Shown here: positions 1 through 10,772 of the stretch, piece by piece
How the letters are laid out: every line of letters begins with the position of its first letter
How positions within the stretch are numbered: the first letter of the stretch is position 1
Source: Panopea generosa
Lineage: Eukaryota; Mollusca; Bivalvia; Adapedonta; Hiatellidae
Assembly: GCA_029582155.1 (NCBI GenBank)
Contig: CM055908.1
Location: forward strand, 20,127,406-20,191,405
Direction of reading: 5' to 3'
Length of the DNA stretch: 64,000 bases
Made by a program: the position numbers and the translations under genes
Notes under the pieces: generated by a model
Told to the model about the DNA's origin: nothing
Seen by the model: the letters and a program-made list of their open reading frames with translations, nothing else
Database searches by the model: none

Positions 1-1140
1 AAACCAATATATGAGTTTTCAACACTGTTCGTGAACATAAGTAAAAAGTCAAACCTTATATAAGTGTTTGGTACTGTTTGTGAACATAAATAAAAAGTAA
101 AACCCTCATATAAGTCTTTGATATTGTTTGCGAACATAAGTAAATAGTAAAAACCTCATATAAGTCTTTGGTATTGTTTGTGAACATAAATCAAAAGTAA
201 AAACCTCATATAAGTCTTTGGTACTATTTGTGAACATAAATAAAAAGTAAAACCTCATGTACATCTTTGGTACTGTTTATGAACATAAATCAAAAGTAAA
301 ACCTCACATAAGTCTTTGGTACTGTTTGTGAACACAAGTAAAAAGTAAAAACCTCATATACGTCTTTGGGTATTGTTTGTGAACATGAGTATAAAGTAAA
401 AACCTCATTTAAGTCTTTGGTACTGTTTGTGAACATAAAAAGAAAACCTTATGTAAGTCTTTGGTACTGTTTGTGAACATAAAAAGCAAACCTCATGTAA
501 GTCTTTGGTACTGTTTGTGAACATAAAAAGTAAACCTCATGAAAGTCTTTGGTACTGTTTGTGAACATAAAAAGAAAACCTCATGTTAGTCTTTGGTACT
601 GTTTGTGAACATAAAAAGTAAATCTCATGTAAGTCTTTGGTACTGTTTGTGAACATAAAAAGAAAACCTCATATAAGTCTTTGGTACTGTTTGTGAATAT
701 AAAAAGTAAACATTATGTAAGTCTTCGGTACTGTTTGTGAACATAAAAAGAAAACCTCATATAAGTCTTTGGTACTGTTTGTGAACATAAAAAGTAAACC
801 TCAGGTAAGTCTTTGGTACTGTTTGTGAACATAAAAAGAAAACCTCATGTTAGTCTTTGGTACTGTTTGTAAACATAAAAAGTAAATCTCATGTAAGTCT
901 TTGGTACTGTTTGTGAACATAAAAAGAAAACCTCATATAAGTCTTTGGTACTGTTTGTGAATATAAAAAGTAAACATTTTGTAAGTCTTCGGTACTGTTT
1001 GTGAACATAAAAAGAAAACCTTATATAAGTCTTTGGTACTGTTTGTGAATATAAAAAGTAAACATTATGTAAGTCTTCCGTACTGTTTGTGAACATAAAA
1101 AGAAAACCTCATATAAGTCATTGGTACTGTTTGTGAACAT
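1..1140. repeat. Minisatellite array A (44-50 bp monomers)
   Basis: Head-to-tail copies of a monomer built around 'agtctttggtactgtttg' followed by 'tgaacata'. The period is about 50 bp in the first ~400 bases and then settles to 44 bp (for example units starting at 413, 457, 501 and 545). Short open frames on the minus strand here are artefacts of the repeat. The array stops at 1140, exactly where the tandem-core element begins. Related monomers reappear at 1761-1823, 2752-3835 and singly near 22260. Confidence 0.95.
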
Positions 1141-1760
1141 AAGTAACAAGAGCTGGCAGAAGACAACAAAGCTCGCTATTTGGATAAAACTTACTACCCA
1201 TTCAAAGATTGAGATTGAAGGCAAACACCAAAACTTAATGCAACTAAATGCAAAAGTTTAACTTGGGTGTCTACAGACAAAAAATTAAGTCCAAAATTCT
1301 GCCAAAAATGCAACCCCGAGCTATGGTTCTTGTCTCTGTGTGTTCCATCGATGATGGTGAACACACATGCAAAGTTTCATTCCTATCCAATAAGTTTTGC
1401 ACAGATATCTTACCTGATAAAAAACTATAACCTGAAAAATTAAGTCAAAAAAGGGCCATACCTCTGCCAAAATGCAACCCCGAGTTATGGTTCTTGTCTC
1501 TGTGTGTTCCATCAATGATGGTGAACACACATGTGAAGTTTCATTCATATCCAATCAGTGGTTGCATAGATAACTTACCTGATAAAAAACTTTAACCTGA
1601 AAAATTAAGTCAAAAAAGGGCCATAACTTTGCCAAAATGCAACCCAGAGTTATGGTTCTTGTCTCTGTGTGTTCCATTGATGATGGTGAATACACATGCA
1701 AAGTTTCATTCATATCCAATGAGTGGTTGCATAGATATCTTAAACTTAAATGCAACTAAA
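1141..1760 (+). mobile_element. Tandem-core dispersed element, copy 1 ('pearl'-like)
   Basis: It begins with 'taacaagagctggcagaag' and carries three internal units of about 165 bp, marked by 'ggttcttgtctctgtgtg' at about 1325, 1489 and 1654. The same left end and core occur at 61205-61917 (three units), at 37722-37968 (one unit, reverse orientation) and as a left-end fragment at 22254-22411. Bivalve 'pearl' elements, regarded as Helentron-related, have this layout of a flank plus a core of ~160-bp tandem repeats. Assignment to that group is inferred from architecture only. No protein is encoded. Confidence 0.7.
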
Positions 1761-1823
1761 AGTAAAACCTTATAAAAGTCCAAGGTACTGTCTGTGAACA
1801 TAAATAAAAAGTAAAACCTTATA

Positions 1824-2749
1824 CAGTTGATACTCGCTAACTCAAACTCTTATATTTCGAAATTCCTGTTATCTCAAATTTGAAGTTCGGTCCCGTTTTT
1901 TGCCCTTCTATTTTAATATTAATTAACTCCTGATATATCAAATTCCAGTAATTCGAATTATTCACTATTTCGAATCTGTTCTTCTGTCCCTCCGTCCTAA
2001 AATCTACTGATTTCTCACTCGTTATTTCAAATGTTTATCACCGCATGAAGATGAAAGGCAAACTGCTGAGGGTGATAATTGCTGATCCCATACCTGTAAT
2101 TTATTGCTTCATGTGTCTGTCCTGGCAGGTAAGGTAATTGTGCCATCAAATTGTTATGATACAAACATAAGCAAGACACACGCTAATTAGGCAAACAATG
2201 CCGCTTCTTGTTTGAGTGACGAAGTTTTAGAAGACATTTGTTCTATTTTTTCATCTTATTTTATTAGTCAAGTTGTTGGAACCATTGCTTGTAAACAACC
2301 TGTGTTTATTTTTCTGTTGCATATTCTATTTTTTTTATATTCATGAAAATAAGAAGTATAAAAACATTTTATTAATCTATTATAGCACACTTAAAAAATT
2401 ACAATGTTCACGCTCTGGGCAAATAGACAGTCAGCCTTCACACGGAAAACGTTTGCGTAGAAGAAAATGACAGTTAAACATTTAAATTTACGACGATTTA
2501 AGATAATTCCACAATACACATCAATATAAACAAAGTTTATATTCTGTGTAAATATAACAACACCATATTATTTTGAATATAAAACAACAAATATAGGTAA
2601 TTACATGTGCACATATATATTCTTGATTTATGAAGTGGGTGGGGTAACGGTAAAAGGTTACACAAAAGTGGACTCCTGATAAATCGAAATCTGGATATTT
2701 TGAATTATATTTACGGTCCCACGGAATTCGAAATAACGAGTTTCGACTG
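1824..2749. mobile_element. Non-autonomous pogo/Tigger-like DNA transposon
   Basis: A 926-bp element flanked by TA (1822-1823 and 2750-2751). The left end reads 'cagttgatactcgctaactc' and the reverse complement of the right end reads 'cagtcgaaactcgttatttc', an imperfect terminal inverted repeat with the CAGT(T/C)GA..CTCG signature of the pogo/Tigger branch of Tc1/mariner. It sits inside the minisatellite and splits it in two. The only internal ORF (2273-2470) shows no transposase motif, so the copy is non-autonomous. Confidence 0.7.
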
Positions 2750-2751
2750 TA

Positions 2752-3835
2752 AAAAGTAAAACCCTCATATAAGTCTTTGGTACTGTTTGTGAACATAAAT
2801 AAAAACCTTCATATAAGTCTTTGGTACTGTTTGTGAACACAAGTAAAAATTAAACCTTTATATAAGTCTTTGGTACTGTTTGTGAACATAAATAAAAAGT
2901 AAAAACTTCATATAAGTCTTTGGTACTGTTTGTGAACACAAGTAAAAAGTAAAACCTTCATATAAGTCTTTGGTACTGTTTGTGAACACAAGTAAAAATT
3001 AAACCTTCATATAAGTCTTTGGTACTGTTTGCGAACATAAATAAAAAGGAAAACCTTTATATAAGTCTTTGGTACTGTTTGTGAACACAAGTAAAAATTA
3101 AACCTTCATATAAGTCTTTGGTACTGTTTGTGAACACAAGTAAAAAGTAAAACCTTCATATAAGTCTTTGGTACTGTTTGTGAACATAAATAAAAAGTAA
3201 AACCTTCATATAAGTCTTTGGTACTGTTTGTGAACACAAGTAAAAAGTAAAACCTTCATATAAGTCTTTGGTACTGTTTGTGAACATAAATAAAAAGGAA
3301 AACCTTCATATAAGTCTTTGGTACTGTTTGTGAACATAAATAAAAAGGAAAACCTTTATATAAGTCTTTGGTACTGTTTGTGAACACAAGTAAAAAGTAA
3401 AACCTTCATATAAGTCTTTGGTACTGTTTGTGAACACAAGTAAAAAGTAAAACCTTCATATAAGTCTTTGGTACTGTTTATGAACACAAGTAAAAAGTAA
3501 ATCCTTCATATAAGTCTTTGGTACTGTTTGTGAACACAAGTAAAAAGTAAAACCTTCATATAAGTCTTTGGTACTGTTTGTGAACATAAATAAAAAGGAA
3601 AACCTTTATATAAGTCTTTGGTACTGTTTGTGAACACAAGTAAAAAATAAAACCTTCATATAAGTCTTTGGTACTGTTTGTGAACACAAGTAAAAAGTAA
3701 AACCTTCATATAAGTCTTTGGTACTGTTTGTGAACATAAGTAAAAAGTAAAACCTTCATATAAGTCTTTGGTACTGTTTGTGAACATAAGTAAAAAATAA
3801 AACCCTCATACAAATCTTTGATACTGTTCGCGAGC
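2752..3835. repeat. Minisatellite array B (same family as array A)
   Basis: About 21 head-to-tail monomers of 44-50 bp, nearly identical to each other and more homogeneous than array A. Monomer types alternate between 'tgaacataaataaaaag' and 'tgaacacaagtaaaaag'. It continues array A beyond the pogo-like insertion. No coding potential. Confidence 0.95.
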
Positions 3836-5526
3836 ACAAACAAAAGGTACAACACACTTCAGAAAAAGGCTATATATAAAACTGGTTTGTGAATAAAAGT
3901 AGATTTTAAAATTACCAACACAAAGTGCAAGTCAAAATACTTTGACAAAAAGCACTTAAACTCCATCACATTTCCAAGTATGGAAGGAGCTTCGCATTAT
4001 GGAGAGATGTGTAGAGATTCAAACATTTTATAATCACAACTAGAGCTCATGTAAACACGTGGAGACATGCAGGGTACTCCATGTACAATATGTATATTGA
4101 AAGTGAATAAATATGGTGTAAGCAGCAATCAGAGATATGTAACACATGTGATTATTAATGCATACAGTACATGTCAGATTCATAGTCAATGTAAAAGATA
4201 GTTGACCTTGACCATCTACGCTCTCTTAGTCATCTTGTTAAAAAAAAAAAAAAGCATAATTTTCACTGACAATTCTGGTAGGTTCTATTTGGTAACCATG
4301 GCTATAAAAACATCTCAGATTTAATCAACATGAATCAGAGAACAGCCACAATACTTTATAGAAATAATAGAGAATGTCTCACTAACAATGACTAGGCATA
4401 ACTGAGGCTAGAACCCAAAACATCAGCAGACCATCTATGATATAGCTAAGGATATGTATGCAAGCTCCTGTTCAACCAACATATTCATGTGATCATGATT
4501 TTAGACTGGCTCAAGTACAATTGCATATGGTTTCCTTGACATTGATTAAAAAAAATTAAAGTAGCAGTCAAAACTCACTTTAATTTTTAAGTATTTTTTA
4601 AATGAAACTTAAGAAAATATTCATGAAACGGAAGCCATGAAAGTTTTTTCTGTTAAAAACTTTTAAGTGTGTTCAAAAGAGCCTGATGGTCAAAGGTCAA
4701 AGGGAGAGGTCACCCTTACTGAATAAAGCTGCCACAGATTCAGGGTTCAATAAAATGTCAAAGAATGATTCACGTCTTTCATTGGCTGAAATTCAAAATT
4801 AAAAGTTGACCTAGTTGACAAATATCAAACTTGATCTGTAGATTATAGTTATACAGCTATACATAAAATATTAATTAAATACATAGACCACTTCAGAACT
4901 TAAGTAATTAATCATGTTTTTTTACCTCAGACAGACAAACAGACAGACAGGGATCCCATTTAATGCACTTTCAACATCCTTTGAATAGCAAGGGCATAAA
5001 ACACCCTCTCATTTAATATTCCAAATCATAAAACACTGACAATTATATGGAAAAATATCAGAATATGACAATGTATTGACAATATGTTAACCACAACATG
5101 CTTCAAATATATCACTCCACAATACACAACTAAGGTATAAAAACAAAACTGCAAACAACACAGCAGCTTCCATATAAATCATTTTCCACGACACGTAGTG
5201 GTCAACTTATCCAAAATATAAAATAAATGAAATTAAAGTTTCTGTGCAAAAAATAAAAAACAAAATCTGATAAAATCACAAAATAAACCAAATTTCTGAT
5301 AAAATCACAAAACATTGTCTAACTGAAGGTTTAACACTTTGGCTGTCAAAGAAGGCAAACAATATTGACATCTTGTATAATGCATCATGTCAAATTTTAT
5401 CTTTAATTATTTCACTTTTTTTTTTAAAATTTAAATTTTTTTAGAAAACCTTTTGTTACGAATCTTTGTCTGTTGACTTACAATTAAAGACAGTTATCAG
5501 AAAAAATGTAAAAAGTTATACATGTT
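3836..5526. other. Unannotated AT-rich sequence
   Basis: No exon, long frame or recognisable repeat was found here, apart from a CAGA-type microsatellite near 4930-4950. By position it is probably part of the EXOC4 intron after exon 17. Confidence 0.5.
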
Positions 5527-5530
5527 TTAA

Positions 5531-5684
5531 CCCTTTACTCCATAGATATGCATTTTACCACACCAATCACAGAAGTCCTTTGAAAACAGTGCAGGAAGAG
5601 TTCAGATTGCTCGTAATGAGCACTTCCTGCACTGTTTTCCACTCTGTCAGTTAATATAAACATAATTCAATATGAAGTAACGGG
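5531..5684. mobile_element. piggyBac-like MITE (TTAA-flanked, 154 bp)
   Basis: The short element is flanked on both sides by TTAA (5527-5530 and 5685-5688). Its ends are inverted: 'ccctttact' on the left, and 'agtaacggg' on the right, which reads 'cccgttact' in reverse. TTAA target duplication with CCC-starting termini is typical of the piggyBac superfamily. It encodes nothing and contains the strong hairpin at 5582-5639. Confidence 0.7.
5582..5639. other. Perfect 17-bp stem-loop, pre-miRNA-like
   Basis: 'gaaaacagtgcaggaag' (5582-5598) pairs perfectly with 'cttcctgcactgttttc' (5623-5639). After one mismatch the stem continues for about five more pairs, leaving a loop of roughly a dozen bases. 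Total length is 58 nt. It is nearly centred in the MITE, so it may simply be element structure. Expression and processing are unknown. Confidence 0.6.
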
Positions 5685-5688
5685 TTAA

Positions 5689-6220
5689 AACAATATATTA
5701 TTTTTAAAATGGATCAAAAGCATCTAATTATCGTCAATAAATAAAATCTAAATGATTAGGTATGTCAAATCCATCAAAATGTCACACAGATAAATATGTG
5801 ATAGTAACAATAACAAGTGAACTTTAGTTACTGTAAATGATGGTATTTTTAAACAAGAAGACCACTGTCCTGCTGTCATATAACTTGTTAAAATATATAA
5901 AATAATTCCTTTTTTGAAATATCTAAGAACGTTTTTGAGAATACACTATAGATAATATATGGCAGGTAAATTAAAATAAGCTGTTTACGGTAACTTGTAA
6001 ATAAAAATTATTTTCCAGATAATGGAATGGGCAAATGGCAATTGAATAACATCAAACTACTATATTTGGCAGATACTGTGTAGACTGTATTTGGGCACTG
6101 GTTCAAGTTATGATTGCATTAAAACAATAAAGACAAAATTTGACATAATGCGAGACAACAAAGTGACGGAAAACTTACACCCTTCCTCCTCGTCCACTGT
6201 CAGATTGAGATATCACAATT
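5689..6220. other. Unannotated AT-rich sequence
   Basis: No gene or clear repeat seen. It separates the MITE from the next minisatellite. Confidence 0.45.
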
Positions 6221-6224
6221 TATT

Positions 6225-7330
6225 GACAGGATTTTTGAGATATCATTATACACAATGTATGTTGTCAAGAATAGACAGGATTTGTCCGATATCTAAATAC
6301 ACAATGTATGTTGTCAAGTATAGACAGGATTTCTCAGATATAAGAATACACAATGTATGTTTGTCAAGTATAGACAGGATTTGTCCGATATCTAAATACA
6401 CAATGTATGTTGTCAAGTATAGACATGATTTCTCAGATATTAGAATACACAATGTATGTTTGTCAAGTACTGACAGGATTTGTTCGATATCTAAATACAC
6501 AATGTACGTTGTCAAGTATAGACAGGATTTCTCAGATATTAGAATACGCAATATATATAGACAGGATTTGTCAGATATCAGGATACACAATATATATATA
6601 TAGACAGGATTTGTCAGATATCAGAATACACAATGTATATAGACAGGATTTGTCAGATATCAGAATACACAATATATACAGACAAGATTTGTCAGATATG
6701 AGAGTTCAAAATGTATAGACAGGATTTGTCAGACAAAGAATACACAATTTATAAAAACAGGAAATGTCAGATATCAATATACACAACATATATGTTGTCA
6801 AGTATAGACAGGATTTATCAGATTACGAAATGTATATGTTGTTAAGTATAGAAGGATTTGTCAGATATTAGAATACACAATTTATATATATGTTGTCAAG
6901 TATAGACAGGATTTGTCAGATATCAGAATACAAAATGTATAGAAAAGGTTTTTAAATTATCAGAATACACACTGTATATATATAATTTGTCAGATATCAG
7001 AATACACAATGTATAGGTTGTCAAGTATAGACAAGATTTATCAGAATAAACAATGTATAGACAGGATTTGTCAGATATCAGAATACAAAATATAAATGTT
7101 GTCAAATATAGGCAGAATTTATCAAATATCAGAATGAACAATATATTGACAGGATTTGTCAGATATAAAAATATACAATGTATAGACAGGATTTGTAAAA
7201 TATCAGAATACACAATGTATAGACAGGATTTGTCAGATATAAAAATACACAATGTATATGTTGTCAAGTATCAACAGGATTTGTCAAATATCAGAAAACA
7301 CAATGTTTATGTTGTCAAGTAATGATAAAA
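6225..7330. repeat. Degenerate minisatellite (GACAGGATTTGTCAGATAT)
   Basis: Variable units around 'gacaggatttgtcagatat' plus 'cagaatacacaatgtat', often with an extra 'gttgtcaagtata' block, giving lengths of roughly 35 to 65 bp. The core GACAGGATTTGTC is a near-palindrome. Open frames of 80-170 codons across the array on both strands are repeat artefacts. Confidence 0.9.
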
Positions 7331-7484
7331 CTTGTCGGTTACCACATGTATATATATGGTGTCATGTCAACCCAGGATTTGTCAGCTATCGTGTTGCTTA
7401 GAGTGTCAAATGTTGTCAGGTTTTGTCAGATATCCAAGTTTAAATGTGTATATGTTGTTTAACCTGATTATTAAATAAGCTCAG

Positions 7485-7605
7485 GGCACTTGTGCATCCC
7501 TCCAAGGGTCATTTCCTGTATAAACAGGTTGGAGACAGGGATCAAACTTGTGACCTCTGTAGAGCAACCAGCACCCTATCGACTGAACCACCATCCCACA
7601 TAGAA
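7485..7605 (-). mobile_element. tRNA-derived SINE head (fragment)
   Basis: The reverse strand reads like a degenerate tRNA: 'tggttcagtcgatagggtg' resembles box A and 'agtttgatccctg' resembles box B. The body is not clearly preserved. Confidence 0.5.
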
Positions 7606-8008
7606 GTTATTAATTAGACATCTGCTTTTATATACAATTTCGATAGCTTATCATTAAAACTAGCAAGGACATTAAATCCTGTACTAAAATTTCCTTGTAA
7701 TATATCTATATTCAACCTAATATCTAAATACAACTTGAAACAAAATAATTTGGGGAAATCCTTATTTTTCTGTGAGTATTCTAAACAGATATAAGTATTT
7801 TTATCTGCTATCTCAACAATATTATTTTCATGAACTTTGCCAAGTAAGCATGCTATTCAACTTTTGTGATATTAGCTGCATGTTAGTCAGTATTCTTCCT
7901 ACATCAAAAAAGTTTTCACTTTAAGCAACAATATTATTGTGATAATCGTTTGTGGCATATGTATAGACTTCAAGACTTTCAGATAATATTCACATTTAAA
8001 ACAGATGG
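7606..8008. other. Unannotated AT-rich sequence
   Basis: No gene or obvious repeat seen between the SINE fragment and the 83-bp array. Confidence 0.45.
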
Positions 8009-10617
8009 CTACTGGTATATATCATATAACTTTATATTTCACTGAGATAAAAGTCAGGAGACTGCTGCTGAATCACCAATACAACAGATGACTACTGGTA
8101 TATATCATATAACTTTATATTTCACTGTGATACAAGTCAGGAGACTGCTGCTGAATCACCAATACAACATTTGACTACTGGTATATATCATATAACTTTA
8201 TATTTCACTGAGATAAAAGTCAGGAGACTGCTGCTGAATCACCAATACAACAGATGACTACTGGTATATATCATATAACTTTATATTTCACTGAGATAAA
8301 AGTCGGGAGACTGCTGCATAATCACCAATACAACAGGTGACTACTGGTATATATCATATAACTTTATATTTCACTGTGATAAAAGTCAGGAGACTGCTGC
8401 ATAATCACCAATACAACAGATGACTACTGGTATATATCATATAACTTTATATTTCACTGAGATAAAAGTCAGGACACTGCTGCATAATCACCAATACAAC
8501 AGGTGACTACTGGTATATATCATATAACTTTATATTTCACTGTGATAAAAGTCAGGAGACTGCTGCATAATCACCAATACAACAGATGACTACTGGTATA
8601 TATCATATAACTTTATATTTCACTGAGATAAAAGTCAGGACACTGCTGCATAATCACCAATACAACAGATGACTACTGGTATATATCATATAACTTTATA
8701 TTTCACTGTGATAAAAGTCAGGAGACTGCTGCTGAATCACCAATACAACAGATGACTACTGGTATATATCATATAACTTAATATTTCACTGTGATAAAAG
8801 TCAGGAGTACTGCTGCTTAATCACCAATACAACAGATGACTACTGGTATATATCATATAACTTTATATTTCACTGTGATAAAAGTCAGGAGTACTGCTGC
8901 TTAATCACCAATACAACAGATGACTACTGGTATATATCATATAACTTTATATTTCACTGAGATAAAAGTCAGGACACTGCTGCTGAATCGCCAATACAAC
9001 AGATGGCTACTGGTATATATCATATAACTTTATATTTCACTGAGATAAAAGTCAGGAGTACTGCTGCTTAATCACCAATACAACAGATGACTACTGGTAT
9101 ATATCATATAACTTTATATTTCACTGAGATAAAAGTCAGGACACTGCTGCTTAGTCACCAATACAACAGATGACTACTGGTATATATCATATAACTTTAT
9201 ATTTCACTGAGATAAAAGTCAGGAGACTGCTGCTGAATCACCAATACAACAGATGACTACTGGTATATATCATATAACTTTATATTTCACTGTGATAAAA
9301 GTCAGGAGACTGCTGCATAATCACCAATACAACAGATGACTACTGGTATATATCATATAACTTTATATTTCACTGAGATAAAAGTCAGGAGACTGCTGCT
9401 GAATCATCAATACAACAGATGACTACTGGTATATATCATATAACTTTATATTTCACTGTGATAAAAGTCAGGAGACTGCTGCTGAATCACCAATACAACA
9501 GATGACTACTGGTATATATCATATAACTTTATGTTTCACTGTGATAAAAGTCAGGAGACTGCTGCTGAATCACCAATACAACAGATGACTACTGGTATAT
9601 ATCATATAACTTTATATTTCACTGTGATAAAAGTCAGGAGACTGCTGCTGAATCACCAATACAACAGATGGCTACTGGTATATATCATATAACTTTATAT
9701 TTTACTGGAATAAAAGTCAGGAGACTGCTGTTGAATCACCAATACAACAGATGACTACTGGTATATATCATATAACTTTATATTTCACTGTGATAAAAGT
9801 CAGGAGACTGCTGCATAATCACCAATACAACAGATGACTACTGGTATATATCATATAACTTTATATTTCACGGAGACTGCTGCTGAATCACCAATACAAC
9901 AGATGGCTACTGGTATATATCATATAACTTTATATTTTACTGTGATAAAAGTCAGGAGACTGCTGCTGAATCACCAATACAACAGATGACTACTGGTATA
10001 TATCATATAACTTTATGTTTCACTGTGATAAAAGTCAGGAGACTGCTGCTGAATCACCAATACAACAGATGGCTACTGGTATATATCATATAACTTTATA
10101 TTTCACTGTGATAAAAGTCAGGAGACTGCTGCTGAATCACCAATACAACAGATGGCTACTGGTATATATCATATAACTTTATATTTTACTGTGATAAAAG
10201 TCAGGAGACTGCTGCTGAATCACCAATACAACAGATGACTACTGGTATATATCATATAACTTTATGTTTCACTGTGATAAAAGTCAGGAGACTGCTGCTG
10301 AATCACCAATACAACAGATGGCTACTGGTATATATCATATAACTTTATATTTTACTGTGATACAAGTCAGGAGACTGCTGCTTAATCACCAATACAACAG
10401 ATGACTACTGGTATATATCATATAACTTTATATTTCACTGAGATCAAAGTCAGGAGACTGCTGCTGAATCACAAATACAACTGATGACTACTGGTATATA
10501 TCATATAACTTTATATTTCACTGAGATCAAAGTCTGGAGACTGCTGCTGAATCACAAATACAACAGATAGCTACTGGTATATATCATATAACTTAATATT
10601 TCACTGTGATAAAAGTC
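8009..10617. repeat. 83-bp satellite array, about 31 units
   Basis: Regular 83-bp units (starts near 8009, 8092, 8175) containing 'ctactggtatatatcatata' and then 'actttatatttcactg'. Variant positions (GAGAT/GTGAT, GAGAC/GACAC, CTGAATC/CATAATC/CTTAATC, TATTTC/TGTTTC/TTTTAC) change in ordered patterns along the array. One truncated unit lies near 9860. The array ends 55 bp before EXOC4 exon 17, on the 3' side of that exon in gene orientation. Confidence 0.95.
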
Positions 10618-10671
10618 ACCAACACCCTAAAGCTTGTTTTTAAGTTAAGATATGCCACTACATGTACATAC

Positions 10672-10772
10672 CTTTTGTTGCCAGACTTATGTTATTGGAC
10701 ACAACAAAATGGACGTGGCCCAAGAAGATTTTCTTGATAAAATCTGTCAAAAACTCATGCAGACTTGACGTT
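10672..10772 (-). CDS. EXOC4: EXOC4 exon 17 (last in window)
   Basis: 101 nt. Encodes '[20 protein letters not shown]' and '[13 protein letters not shown]', matching the 'LREFLTVYIKNIFLNQV' block. Donor is GTATGT. The acceptor and first ~40 nt are copied twice more upstream (see 10726-10985). Confidence 0.9.

Noticed and set aside
1-3835. CRISPR-like regular repeats
   Set aside because: Monomers are contiguous without unique spacers, and the window is clearly eukaryotic.
6091-7322. Several 89-170 codon frames on both strands
   Set aside because: They lie in a degenerate minisatellite and overlap on both strands.
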